Assembly: GCF_016907455.1 (NCBI RefSeq)
Contig: NZ_JAFBCB010000001.1
Location: forward strand, 1,488,001 to 1,552,000
Direction of reading: 5' to 3'
Source: Brachybacterium muris
GTDB lineage: Bacteria; Actinomycetota; Actinomycetes; Actinomycetales; Dermabacteraceae
DNA: 64,000 nucleotides
The translations under genes were made by a program, and so were the position numbers. A model generated the notes under the pieces. That model searched no databases. It saw only the letters and a list, made by a program, of their open reading frames with translations, and was not told where the DNA came from. Positions 1 through 10,150 of this stretch are shown one piece after another (position 1 is the first letter of the stretch; each line of letters starts with the position of its first letter).

Positions 1-1479
1 TCCCGCTTCGGGGTGGGGACCGTGGCCACCGGGGTCTCCAAGGCCCATGCCGACGTGGTGCTGATCTCCGGCCACGACGGCGGCACCGGCGCGAGCCCCC
101 TGAACTCGCTCAAGCACGCCGGCACCCCGTGGGAGCTGGGGCTGGCCGAGGCGCAGCAGACCCTGCTGCTCAACGGCCTGCGCGATCGCATCACCGTGCA
201 GGTGGACGGGCAGATGAAGACTGGCCGCGACGTGGTGGTGGCGGCCCTGCTGGGCGCCGAGGAGTTCGGCTTCGCGACCGCCCCGCTGGTGGTCTCCGGC
301 TGCATCATGATGCGGGTGTGCCACCTGGACACCTGCCCCGTGGGCGTCGCCACCCAGAACCCCGAGCTGCGTGAGCGGTACACCGGCACCCCCGAGTTCG
401 TGATCACCTTCTTCGAGTTCATCGCCGAGCAGGTCCGCGAGCACCTGGCATCCCTCGGGCTGCGCTCCATCGACGAGGCCGTGGGTCGGATCGACCTGCT
501 GGACGTGGACGACGCCGTGGGCCACTACAAGCAGCAGGGCCTGGACCTGAGCCCGGTGCTGTCCCAGCCGCAGGTGCGCGAGGGCGATCACGTGCGCCGC
601 ATGCGCGACCAGCACCACGCCCTGGAACTGGCCGCGGACCGCCCCTGGATCCAGCAGGCCGCACCGGCCCTCGACCGTGGCGAGCCCGTCGTCATCCGCG
701 ACACCCTGCGCAACACCCAGCGCAGCGCGGGAACGCAGCTCGGCCACGAGGTCACCCGTCGCTACCGCGGCGCGGGCCTGCCCGACGACACCATCCGCCT
801 CGAGCTGGACGGCACCGGTGGTCAGTCGCTCGGCGCGTTCCTCCCCTCCGGTATCACCCTCGAGCTGCATGGCGATGCCAACGACTACGTGGGCAAGGGC
901 CTGTCCGGAGGCATCATCGCCATCGGTCTGGGCGGGCAGACCACCTCGGAGCCCATGACCATCGCCGGCAACACCTGCGCCTACGGCGCTACCAGCGGCC
1001 GCATGTTCCTGGCCGGTGGTGCGGGGGAGCGGTTCGGCGTGCGCAACTCCGGCGCCACGCTCGTGGTGGAGAGCATCGGCGACCACGGCTGCGAGTACAT
1101 GACCGGCGGCGCCGTGCTGGTGCTGGGCCCCACCGGCCGCAACCTCGGCGCCGGGATGAGCGGCGGCACCCTGTTCGTGCTGGACCTGGACCCCTCCCGC
1201 CTGAACCCCGCCGACGCCGACACCTTCGAGATCACCCCACTGCGCAAGGACCATCGCGGCTTCGTGCTGGAGGCCCTGACCGAGCACGCTCACCGCACCG
1301 GCTCCCCGCAGGCCGCAGCACTGCTGGAGGACCCTGAGACCACCCTCGCGCGGATCACCGAGATCGCCCCGCGGGAGTTCCTACGGGTGACCGCCCTGCG
1401 CGACCAGGCCGTCGAGAACGGCATCGACCCCGACTCCCACGAGGTGTGGAACACGATCCTGGAGGGCTCCCATGGCTGA
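1..1479 (+). CDS. gltB: glutamate synthase large subunit, C-terminal part (5' end outside window)
   Basis: NADPH-dependent glutamate synthase makes two glutamates from glutamine and 2-oxoglutarate. The frame is open from base 1, so the gene is cut by the window edge; about 493 codons of a protein usually near 1500 residues are present. The segment holds the end of the FMN-binding synthase domain (GHDGGTGASPL and the following LAETQQ-like stretch), the cysteine cluster of the 3Fe-4S centre around nt 301-350 (CIMMRVCHLDTCPVG), and the C-terminal GXGXG beta-helix domain (for example GLSGGIIAIG and MTGGAVLVLG). It overlaps the start of gltD by 8 nt, so the two subunits are translationally coupled. 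Identification is secure. Confidence 0.97.
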   Translation, partial: SRFGVGTVATGVSKAHADVVLISGHDGGTGASPLNSLKHAGTPWELGLAEAQQTLLLNGLRDRITVQVDGQMKTGRDVVVAALLGAEEFGFATAPLVVSGCIMMRVCHLDTCPVGVATQNPELRERYTGTPEFVITFFEFIAEQVREHLASLGLRSIDEAVGRIDLLDVDDAVGHYKQQGLDLSPVLSQPQVREGDHVRRMRDQHHALELAADRPWIQQAAPALDRGEPVVIRDTLRNTQRSAGTQLGHEVTRRYRGAGLPDDTIRLELDGTGGQSLGAFLPSGITLELHGDANDYVGKGLSGGIIAIGLGGQTTSEPMTIAGNTCAYGATSGRMFLAGGAGERFGVRNSGATLVVESIGDHGCEYMTGGAVLVLGPTGRNLGAGMSGGTLFVLDLDPSRLNPADADTFEITPLRKDHRGFVLEALTEHAHRTGSPQAAALLEDPETTLARITEIAPREFLRVTALRDQAVENGIDPDSHEVWNTILEGSHG

Positions 1480-2959
1480 CCCCCGCGGCTTCCTCAAGCA
1501 CCGCGACCGCGAACTGCCGCCGCGTCGCCCCGTTCCCGTGCGCCTGATGGACTGGCGTGAGGTGTACGAGATCCGGGAGAAGGGCGGACCCGACGGGCTC
1601 AGCCGCGTCTCCCGGCAGGCGGGCCGCTGCATGGACTGCGGGATCCCCTTCTGCCACCAGGGATGCCCCCTGGGCAACCTGATCCCTGAGTGGAACGAAC
1701 TGGTGTACCGGGAGGACTGGCACGAAGCGGCCGAACGCCTCCACGCCACCAACAACTTCCCCGAGTTCACCGGCCGTGCCTGCCCCGCCCCCTGTGAGTC
1801 CAGCTGCGTGCTCGGCATCAACCAGCCCCCGGTGACCATCAAGAACATCGAGGTCTCCATCATCGACCGGGCCTTCGAGGAGGGCTGGGTGCAGCCGGTG
1901 GAGCCCACCCGGCAGACGGGGCGCACCGTCGCCGTGGTCGGCTCCGGGCCCGCAGGGCTTGCCGCCGCCCAGCAGCTCACCCGCGCCGGCCACACCGTGG
2001 TGGTGCTGGAGAAGGACGATCGCATCGGCGGTCTGCTCCGCTATGGGATCCCCGAGTTCAAGCTCGAGAAGCGCCACCTGGAGCGTCGCCTGGAGCAGAT
2101 GCGCGCCGAGGGCACCTGCTTCCGCACCGGGATCGAGGTGGGCGGCACAGGGGAGGGTGCCCTCTCCGCTGCGGAGCTGCGTGCTCGCTTCGATGCCGTG
2201 ATCCTCACCATCGGCGCCCAGGTGCCGCGGGACCTCCCGGTCGATGGACGCGAGGCCACCGGCATCCACCCGGCGATGGACTACCTCACCCAGGCGAACC
2301 GCTTCGTGGAGGGTGACTGGTTGGCGGACCCGCTCACCGCCGAGGGCAAGGACGTGGTGATCATCGGCGGCGGCGACACCGGTGCGGACTGCCTGGGCAC
2401 CGCCCTGCGCCAAGGTGCACGCTCAGTGACCACCCTCGCCATCGGGCAGCAGCCCCCGGCCGAGCGCGACGCCGGCCACCCCTGGCCCACCCACCCGGTG
2501 CTGTTCGAGGTCAGCGGGTCCCATGAGGAGGGCGGGGACCGCTCCTTCCTGGCCTCCACCACCGGTTTCGAGGTGGACGAGGCCGGGGCCGTCTCCGGCA
2601 TCCGGGTGGCCCGCACCCGGTTCGAGGACGGCCGGCGTGTCCCCACCCCCGGCACCGAGCAGGTGCTGCCCGCACAGCTCGTGCTGATCGCCATGGGGTT
2701 CTCCGGACCCGGAGGCGACAGCCTGCTCGACTCCCTCGGCGTGGCGCGCGACCGCCGGGGCAACATCGAGCACTCCGCGAACTGGGAGACCGACGTGCCC
2801 GGAGTGTTCACCGCAGGGGACTGCGCCCGAGGTCAGAGCCTGATCGTGTGGGCGATCGCCGAGGGACGCGCGGCCGCAGCAGCCGTCGATGCACATCTGA
2901 TGGGGAGCTCGTCATTGCCGGTCCCGGTACACCCTTCAGCCTCGCCCCTTACACTGTGA
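1472..2959 (+). CDS. gltD: glutamate synthase small subunit
   Basis: The beta subunit takes electrons from NADPH through FAD to the large subunit. The 495-residue protein has the usual N-terminal 4Fe-4S cysteines (C53, C56, C61, C65 and C104, C108, C112), an FAD-binding GxGxxA motif near 157-162 (VVGSGPAGLA) and a second nucleotide-binding motif further on (IIGGGDTGADC). The ATG lies inside the last codons of gltB, and length is normal for the family. The last codons contain a TACACT box that may be the promoter of the downstream pyruvate kinase gene. Confidence 0.97.
   Translation: MADPRGFLKHRDRELPPRRPVPVRLMDWREVYEIREKGGPDGLSRVSRQAGRCMDCGIPFCHQGCPLGNLIPEWNELVYREDWHEAAERLHATNNFPEFTGRACPAPCESSCVLGINQPPVTIKNIEVSIIDRAFEEGWVQPVEPTRQTGRTVAVVGSGPAGLAAAQQLTRAGHTVVVLEKDDRIGGLLRYGIPEFKLEKRHLERRLEQMRAEGTCFRTGIEVGGTGEGALSAAELRARFDAVILTIGAQVPRDLPVDGREATGIHPAMDYLTQANRFVEGDWLADPLTAEGKDVVIIGGGDTGADCLGTALRQGARSVTTLAIGQQPPAERDAGHPWPTHPVLFEVSGSHEEGGDRSFLASTTGFEVDEAGAVSGIRVARTRFEDGRRVPTPGTEQVLPAQLVLIAMGFSGPGGDSLLDSLGVARDRRGNIEHSANWETDVPGVFTAGDCARGQSLIVWAIAEGRAAAAAVDAHLMGSSSLPVPVHPSASPLTL
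2950..2955 (+). promoter_or_regulatory. possible -10 box for pyk
   Basis: TACACT fits the actinobacterial SigA -10 pattern TANNNT and lies in the last codons of gltD. It would give a leader of about 95 nt before pyk. No clear -35 box is visible. Confidence 0.3.
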
Positions 2960-3000
2960 ACGGATCCCGGTGATGCGACCCCCTGTTCTCAGGAGCACCT

Positions 3001-3033
3001 ACGGGCGTTCCTGTTTCCGGGGAACGCACCCGT
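3001..3033 (+). promoter_or_regulatory. hairpin in the pyk leader
   Basis: ACGGGCGTTCC pairs with GGAACGCACCCGT, giving an 11-bp stem with a 2-nt bulge on the 3' side and a short loop. It is between gltD and pyk and is not followed by a T run, so it could end gltBD transcription weakly or act in the pyk leader. Confidence 0.4.
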
Positions 3034-3057
3034 ACACGCTTCTACAGATGGGTTGAC

Positions 3058-4533
<1,476 letters not shown>

Positions 4534-4558
4534 TCAGATCCACTGATCACACGAGAAC

Positions 4559-4590
4559 GGCGGCGCCCGGTCACAGGACCGGGCGCCGCC
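4559..4590 (+). terminator. bidirectional terminator between pyk and tRNA-Leu
   Basis: GGCGGCGCCCGGTC and GACCGGGCGCCGCC form a perfect 14-bp stem with an ACAG loop. It sits between the convergent pyk (+) and tRNA-Leu (-) genes, so it can serve both. Confidence 0.8.
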
Positions 4591-4602
4591 GTCGTCGAAC
4601 GG

Positions 4603-4685
4603 TGCCGGGTGCGGGATTCGAACCCGCACGCCCTCACGGACAGTGCATTTTGAGTGCACCGCGTCTACCGTTCCGCCAACCCGGC
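4603..4685 (-). tRNA. tRNA-Leu, anticodon CAA
   Basis: Read on the minus strand the 83 nt fold as a class II tRNA. The acceptor arm pairs GCCGGGT with ACCCGGC followed by discriminator A. The anticodon arm is GTGCA-CTCAAAA-TGCAC, placing CAA at positions 34-36 (reads UUG). There is a long variable arm and a T-arm with GGTTCGAATCC. The CCA end is not encoded in full. Confidence 0.95.
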
Positions 4686-4709
4686 GCAGCCGCTGAAGCG
4701 GCGCTGGAC

Positions 4710-4715
4710 TAGGAT
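4710..4715 (+). promoter_or_regulatory. possible -10 box for the ANTAR regulator gene
   Basis: TAGGAT matches TANNNT and would start transcription about 70 nt before the ATG at 4791. No convincing -35 box is seen. Confidence 0.35.
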
Positions 4716-4790
4716 AGCGCTGATGACCACCGGTCAGGACCGGCGGGGTTCCCCCCGTGTCCGACCCCCTCGAACGAGACACAGGGTGAC

Positions 4791-5414
4791 ATGAACGACG
4801 AGACCCCCACTTCCCCCGACGAAAAGCCCCGCCGCACTGCGATCGTCGCTGAGGACGAGTCCCTGATCCGGATGGACATCGTCGAGACCCTCACCGAGGC
4901 CGGCTACGAGGTGATCGCGGCGGTCGGCGATGGCGAGAGCGCCATCACGAAGACCCGCGAGCTGCGTCCCGACGTCGTGGTCATGGACGTGAAGATGCCG
5001 CAGGTCGACGGTGTCACCGCGGCCGAGAAGATCGGTGAGGAGTCGCTGGCGCCCGTGGTGATGCTCACCGCGTTCTCGCAGGCTGAACTGGTGGAGCGTG
5101 CCCGCGACGCGGGTGCCATGGCCTACGTGGTCAAGCCCTTCACCCCCGCCGACCTGCTGCCCGCGGTGGCGATCGCCATCTCCCGGCACGCACAGATCAC
5201 CCAGCTCGAGTCCGAGATCCAGGACCTGGGGGAGCGCTTCGAGACCCGCAAGCGCGTGGACCGCGCCAAGGGCCTGCTGCAGACCAACATGGGCCTCAGC
5301 GAGCCGGAGGCGTTCCGCTGGATCCAGAAGACCTCCATGGACCGTCGTCTGACCATGCGCGAGGTGGCCGACGCTGTCGTCGACCAGCTCGGCGGGGGCC
5401 AGAGCAAGGACTGA
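4791..5414 (+). CDS. pdtaR: response regulator with ANTAR RNA-binding domain (PdtaR-type)
   Basis: A two-component receiver (about residues 15-135) followed by an ANTAR domain (about 145-205), which in this family binds paired hairpins in nascent RNA and prevents termination. The receiver keeps the acidic pair near E21-D22, phospho-acceptor D66 (VVVMDVKMP), the conserved Thr in VMLTAF and the Lys in VKPF. The ANTAR part shows RVDRAKGLLQ and the FRWIQKTSMDRR segment. At 207 residues it matches the M. tuberculosis PdtaR (Rv1626) type, and like it lies in the pyk - polA - rpsA neighbourhood. No histidine kinase is adjacent. No obvious ANTAR target hairpin pair was found in the window. Confidence 0.93.
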   Translation: MNDETPTSPDEKPRRTAIVAEDESLIRMDIVETLTEAGYEVIAAVGDGESAITKTRELRPDVVVMDVKMPQVDGVTAAEKIGEESLAPVVMLTAFSQAELVERARDAGAMAYVVKPFTPADLLPAVAIAISRHAQITQLESEIQDLGERFETRKRVDRAKGLLQTNMGLSEPEAFRWIQKTSMDRRLTMREVADAVVDQLGGGQSKD

Positions 5415-5448
5415 CCTGCCGCGGGGGAGCGGGGAAGGAGTCGGGGCC

Positions 5449-6813
5449 ATGGCAATCTCGCGTCGTGCGCTGATGAGCTCGCTGGGCGCGAGCGTGCTCG
5501 GGGCCGGTGCGCTCAGCGGCTGCGGCGAGGGAGGGCTGCGCGGTCGCGGGCGTCGCAAGAAGACGACCCCGCCGCCGTCGGCCGATCCGCTCGCCGAGCC
5601 GGACCAGGCCCTCGTGCTGGGTTCGCTCGGGTCCGCACATGGGCGGTCCAGCACCTTCGAGAAGCAGATCTCCATCGCCGTGGAAGAGGCGATGATCGAC
5701 GTCAACGCCCGCTGGGAAGGGCTGTTCGGTCACGACGTGACGATGGTGCCCCGCCATGTGATGGCCGACCCCGGTGAGGACATCTCCCAAGCGGTCGCCG
5801 CTCTGGCCGACCAGGGCGTCACCGCGGTGATCAGTTCCCTGGACGAGGATGCGCTGCTGGCCGCACTGCCGCACTTCGTCGAGGCGGACATCGCCGTGAT
5901 CGACGTGTTCACCTCCGGAATGACCCTGAGGGGCCCCGAGGTCGACGCCGCCAACATGCTGACGCGTCTGACGCCGAACAACGACATCATCGCCACGATG
6001 ATCGTGGATGAGTCCAAGAGCGGGGGCAACTCTCCACGCGTCGGTGCGAGCGGCACGATCGTGTACGTGTCGGAGGAGACCACCCAGGGCAAGGACCTGA
6101 AGGACAGGATCGTCCATTTCGGGAACCCGGCCCGTGTGAACGTGGTGGCCGAGCACTTCTACCCATTCGGCGAGATCGGGGACATCGGCGCCATCGTGCA
6201 GAAGGTGGTCTCCGCCCACCCCGCGCTGCTCGTGGTCAACAGCGGTGCCGAGGCCGGCCCGTTGCTCTCCGCCCTTCACGAGGCCACCCTGGACGAGGGC
6301 AACCGCCCCACCATCGAGATCCCGGTGCGCTTGAGCCCTGCGGCCACCGTCGACTACACCAAGGACGAGCTCGCTCCCGAGTGCCTCACCCGCGCCACCG
6401 GCTGGGAGCCCGGCGGCGAGCTGACCGATGATCACATCAACATGATGCTGGACCGCGACCGCAATCTGCTGGAGCTGGGCTACGCCTACTCCCAGCAGGC
6501 GTACGACGCCGTCGTCCTTGCCTGCCTCGCCGCGCAGAACGGTCTGTCCACCAAGGGCTCGAGCATCGCGGCCAATGTGCAGAAGGTTCTCACCGGCGAC
6601 GCGGAGTGCACCGACTACGGCTTGTGCCGCCAGACCCTGCGCGATGAGCTCGCGAACGGGTCGCGCGGAACGATCGCCTACCAGGGTCGTACCGGTGCAC
6701 TGGAAGTCGGCGGCGTCGGGGATGCGGCCAAGGGCAGCATGCGCACCTACACGTTCGGACCGGCCGGCGCACTGATCGCCGGCTCCGCCACCACGTTTGA
6801 CTCATCGCAGTGA
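5449..6813 (+). CDS. ABC transporter substrate-binding lipoprotein (amino-acid/urea type)
   Basis: A 454-residue extracytoplasmic solute-binding protein. The N-terminus has an arginine pair (SRRALMSS), a short hydrophobic stretch and a lipobox LSGC, so it should be lipidated at about Cys24 and exported. The rest fits the type 1 periplasmic-binding fold of the LivK/urea family (for example VTAVISSLDEDAL and TPNNDIIATMIV). No permease or ATPase gene is nearby, so the ligand cannot be named and it may work with a transporter elsewhere. It follows the ANTAR regulator by 34 bp and may be co-transcribed. Confidence 0.8.
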   Translation: MAISRRALMSSLGASVLGAGALSGCGEGGLRGRGRRKKTTPPPSADPLAEPDQALVLGSLGSAHGRSSTFEKQISIAVEEAMIDVNARWEGLFGHDVTMVPRHVMADPGEDISQAVAALADQGVTAVISSLDEDALLAALPHFVEADIAVIDVFTSGMTLRGPEVDAANMLTRLTPNNDIIATMIVDESKSGGNSPRVGASGTIVYVSEETTQGKDLKDRIVHFGNPARVNVVAEHFYPFGEIGDIGAIVQKVVSAHPALLVVNSGAEAGPLLSALHEATLDEGNRPTIEIPVRLSPAATVDYTKDELAPECLTRATGWEPGGELTDDHINMMLDRDRNLLELGYAYSQQAYDAVVLACLAAQNGLSTKGSSIAANVQKVLTGDAECTDYGLCRQTLRDELANGSRGTIAYQGRTGALEVGGVGDAAKGSMRTYTFGPAGALIAGSATTFDSSQ

Positions 6814-6832
6814 CGCGCTGCGGTCGGCGGGG

Positions 6833-7282
6833 TCAGCGCGGCGGCAGCAGCATGGTGGAGACGATGACGGTGCTCAGCAGAGTGCCCCTGTCGTCGTGCA
6901 CCTCCACCAGGTAGGTCGCCACCTGACGCCCCGCGTGGCGCACCGTGCAGGTAGCGGTCACCACACCGTCCCGCGCTGAGCGATGGTGCGTCGCGGCGAC
7001 ATTGGTGCCCACCGCCTGCGCGCCCTCGCCATGCACGGATCGGGCCTGCATGATCGCTGCCAGGGAAGCGATGGTCTCAGCCAGGGCGATGGTGGCGCCG
7101 CCGTGCAGTAGTCCGGCGGGCTGCGTGTTCCCCGCGACGGGCATGGTCATGGTGCCGCCGTCGGATCCCAGGGTCAGCACTTCCATGCCGCATCGCTCCA
7201 CCAGGGTGCCCGCCATCAGCGGGGCGAGTCGGGCGGGGTCCGGCACCGGATCAGCAGTCTCAGGGGGCGCGTTCTCAGCCAT
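6833..7282 (-). CDS. hotdog-fold thioesterase (PaaI family)
   Basis: A 149-residue single-domain hotdog protein. The motif LLHGGATIALAETIASLAAI is the family signature, with the catalytic acid in the central helix and the preceding His-Gly-Gly at the active site. Such enzymes hydrolyse small acyl-CoA thioesters; the natural substrate is not predictable here. It is convergent with the binding-protein gene (19-bp gap) and divergent from polA. It corresponds in position to the thioesterase gene often found next to polA in actinobacteria. Confidence 0.87.
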   Translation of the reverse strand: MAENAPPETADPVPDPARLAPLMAGTLVERCGMEVLTLGSDGGTMTMPVAGNTQPAGLLHGGATIALAETIASLAAIMQARSVHGEGAQAVGTNVAATHHRSARDGVVTATCTVRHAGRQVATYLVEVHDDRGTLLSTVIVSTMLLPPR

Positions 7283-7338
7283 GGGGACAGCTTTCCACAG
7301 TCACCGCCCGGTGCCGCTGTCATGGGAGACTGCTCCCC

Positions 7339-10029
7339 ATGAGTGCGAGCGGAGCCAATGAGCAGCGGATCCTCCTCATCGACGGGCATGCGATGGCCTT
7401 CCGGGCATTCTTCGCCCTGCCTGCCGATGGGTTCAGCGACGGGCGCGGGCAGGCCACCAATGCGGTGTACGGCTTCACCCGGATGATCATTAACGTGGTC
7501 GCCTCCGAGCAGCCCACCCATGTGGCGGTCGCCTTCGACCTGCCCGGCGGGACCTTCCGCGACCGCATCTACGACCAGTACAAGGCCGGCCGCGAGGTCA
7601 CCCCGCCGGAGTTCCACGGCCAGATCGCCCTGATCCAGCAGGTGCTGGATGCTCTCGGCGTCTCCTGGTTCACGGTGGAGGACTACGAGGCCGACGACAT
7701 CATCGCCACCCTCGCCACTCGCACTGCCGCCGAGGGCGGCCAGGCCCTGATCGTCACCTCCGACCGTGACTCGATCCAGCTGGTGGGTGAGAACGTCACC
7801 CTGCTGCAGCCCATCAAGGGCGTCACCGAGATGCGGCGCATGGACCCGGCGGCGGTGGAGGAGAAGTATGGCATCCCTCCGGAGCGGTACCCCGATCTCG
7901 CCGCCCTGGTGGGGGAGAGCGCGGACAACCTGCCCGGCGTCCCCGGAGTGGGGCCCAAGACCGCCGCGAAGTGGATCACCGCCTACGGCGACCTGCAGGG
8001 GATCCTCGCCCACGCCGAGGAGATCAAGGGCAAGGCCGGGCAGTCGCTGCGCGACAACGTCGAGGCCGTGGAGCGGAACCGCCGGATGAACGCCGCGGTC
8101 ACCGATCTCGAGCTGCCCCAGGACCCGGAGCGCTACTCGCTGGGCCGCGGTGACGCGGTGGCCCTGAACGCCGTGTTCGACGAGCTCGCCTTCGGGCCGA
8201 CCATCCGCAAGGACGTGCCGGCGGTGCTGCTGGCCGACGGGGAGAGCGCCTCGACGGTCCCGGAGCGCGAGCTGCCTGCCCTGCAGCAGCCCACCGGGGA
8301 GCAGGTCGCCGAGGTCCTGGCCCGTGACTTCGCGGCGGGGGCAGCCCTGGTGATCGACGGCAGGTGGGAGCTCGGGCAGGGAGATGCGAGCGCGCTGGCC
8401 CTGGCCACCGACGACGCCCTGGCAGTGATCGATCTGGTGGATCTCGACGACACCGCCGAGCGGGCCCTGGCCACGTGGCTCGCCGATCCCGCGATCGCCA
8501 AGACCGCGCACGACACCAAGCTCGCCACCCATCAGCTGCGCGGCCGGGGCCTCGACGTCGCCGGCTGGAGCACCGACCTGGCGATCGCCGAGTTCCTGTG
8601 CCGCCCCGATCAGCGGCCCACGGACCTCGCCGGTCTCGCCATGCGCCACCTCCAGGAGGACCTCCAGGTCACCTCGGCCGCGGTGCAGCAGGAGCTGGAC
8701 CTGGACCAGGACGAGTCCGGCAAGGACACCCTGGCCCGTGCCGCAGACGCCGTAGCACGTCTGGGGACCACCCTCCGCGAGGACCTCGAGCAACATGCCG
8801 CCGTGGAGCTGCACGACGACCTCGAACTGCCGCTGGCCCGGGTGATCGGCGTCATGGAGGCCACCGGTATCGCGGTGGACGACGACGTGCTCGCCGAGCT
8901 CGATGCCCAGCACGAGGCAGAGCAGGAACGGGTCGCGGAGTCGGCGTTCTCGCACCTGGGCGGTGACCGCATCAACCTGGGGTCCCCGAAGCAGCTGCAG
9001 GAAGTGCTGTTCGACCGCCTCGGCATGCCGAGGACCCGCCGCACCAAGACCGGGTTCTCCACCGATGCGGAATCGCTGGCGGATCTGCACGAGAAGACCC
9101 AGCACCCGTTCCTGACCGACCTGCTGGCCCACCGCGATGTGACCAAGATGCGTCAGATCATCGACACGCTGCGTCGCTTCATCTCGCCGACAGGTCGGAT
9201 CCACACCACCTTCCACCAGAACATCGCCGCCACCGGGCGGTTGTCCTCGAACAACCCGAACCTGCAGAACATCCCCACCCGCACCGAGGAGGGCCGGCGG
9301 ATCCGCTCCGCCTTCCGCGCCTCCGACGGCTTCGAGTCGCTGATGACAGCGGACTACTCGCAGATCGAGATGCGCATCATGGCGCACCTGTCGGAGGACG
9401 AGGGCCTGATCGAGGCATTCCGTTCCGGTGAGGACCTGCACCGGTACGTCGCCTCGAAGGTGTTCGACGTGGCCCCGGAGGACGTGGACGGCGCGATGCG
9501 CTCCAAGACGAAGGCGGTGAGCTACGGCCTCGCCTACGGCCTGAGCGCCTTCGGGCTGGCACGTCAGCTGCGGATCTCCCAGGCGGAGGCCACGGCCCTG
9601 CGCGACGGGTACTTCGAGCGCTTCGGCGGGGTGCGGGACTACCTGCGCGAGAGCGTGGAGAAGGCCCGCGCCATCGGGTACACCGAGACCATCCTGGGCC
9701 GCCGCAGGCCGCTGCCGGACCTCACCAGTGACAACCGCCAGCGCCGGGAGAACGCGGAGCGGGTGGCACTGAACTCCCCGATCCAGGGCAGCGCGGCCGA
9801 TATCATCAAGCTCGCCATGCTGCGCGTGGACGAGGGGCTGCGCGATGCCGGGCTCACCTCCCGGGTACTGCTCCAGGTGCACGACGAACTGGTCCTGGAC
9901 GTCGCCCCCGGTGAGGAGGAGCAGCTGCGGGAGGTCGTTGCAGCCGGTATGGGCTCCGCGTACGAGCTGTCGGTGCCGCTCGAGGTGGGCATCGGCGTGG
10001 GTCCGAACTGGCTGGCCGCCGCGCACTGA
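7339..10029 (+). CDS. polA: DNA polymerase I
   Basis: Replicative gap-filling and repair polymerase, 896 residues. The N-terminal 5'-3' nuclease domain (about 1-300) is present, with DGHAMAFRAF, DYEADDIIATLA and TSDRDSIQLV. The central 3'-5' exonuclease-like domain (about 310-490) looks degenerate, as in other actinobacteria. The polymerase domain has motif A near residue 672 (DYSQIEMRIMAHLS), motif B near 721 (RSKTKAVSYGLAYG) and motif C near 848 (VHDELVLDV). The ATG lies 7 nt after a GAGACT sequence and no Shine-Dalgarno is evident, so the mRNA may be leaderless. Confidence 0.98.
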   Translation: MSASGANEQRILLIDGHAMAFRAFFALPADGFSDGRGQATNAVYGFTRMIINVVASEQPTHVAVAFDLPGGTFRDRIYDQYKAGREVTPPEFHGQIALIQQVLDALGVSWFTVEDYEADDIIATLATRTAAEGGQALIVTSDRDSIQLVGENVTLLQPIKGVTEMRRMDPAAVEEKYGIPPERYPDLAALVGESADNLPGVPGVGPKTAAKWITAYGDLQGILAHAEEIKGKAGQSLRDNVEAVERNRRMNAAVTDLELPQDPERYSLGRGDAVALNAVFDELAFGPTIRKDVPAVLLADGESASTVPERELPALQQPTGEQVAEVLARDFAAGAALVIDGRWELGQGDASALALATDDALAVIDLVDLDDTAERALATWLADPAIAKTAHDTKLATHQLRGRGLDVAGWSTDLAIAEFLCRPDQRPTDLAGLAMRHLQEDLQVTSAAVQQELDLDQDESGKDTLARAADAVARLGTTLREDLEQHAAVELHDDLELPLARVIGVMEATGIAVDDDVLAELDAQHEAEQERVAESAFSHLGGDRINLGSPKQLQEVLFDRLGMPRTRRTKTGFSTDAESLADLHEKTQHPFLTDLLAHRDVTKMRQIIDTLRRFISPTGRIHTTFHQNIAATGRLSSNNPNLQNIPTRTEEGRRIRSAFRASDGFESLMTADYSQIEMRIMAHLSEDEGLIEAFRSGEDLHRYVASKVFDVAPEDVDGAMRSKTKAVSYGLAYGLSAFGLARQLRISQAEATALRDGYFERFGGVRDYLRESVEKARAIGYTETILGRRRPLPDLTSDNRQRRENAERVALNSPIQGSAADIIKLAMLRVDEGLRDAGLTSRVLLQVHDELVLDVAPGEEEQLREVVAAGMGSAYELSVPLEVGIGVGPNWLAAAH

Positions 10030-10150
10030 TCAGCCCCGCTCAACCCGTCACGGCGCGCTTGGTCCTTGCCCGGGTTGAACCCACCCCCCTGGACGACACT
10101 CCTGCCGCTCCTGCTGCGACGTGCCGCTGAGCCATGTCGACTCGCCGTTC

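Noticed and set aside
7216-10026. 936-codon frame antisense to polA
   Set aside because: polA is intact on the other strand; no homology in the shadow frame.
10041-10077. CAACCCG/CGGGTTG possible terminator after polA
   Set aside because: Only 7 bp with a 23-nt loop; too weak to call.
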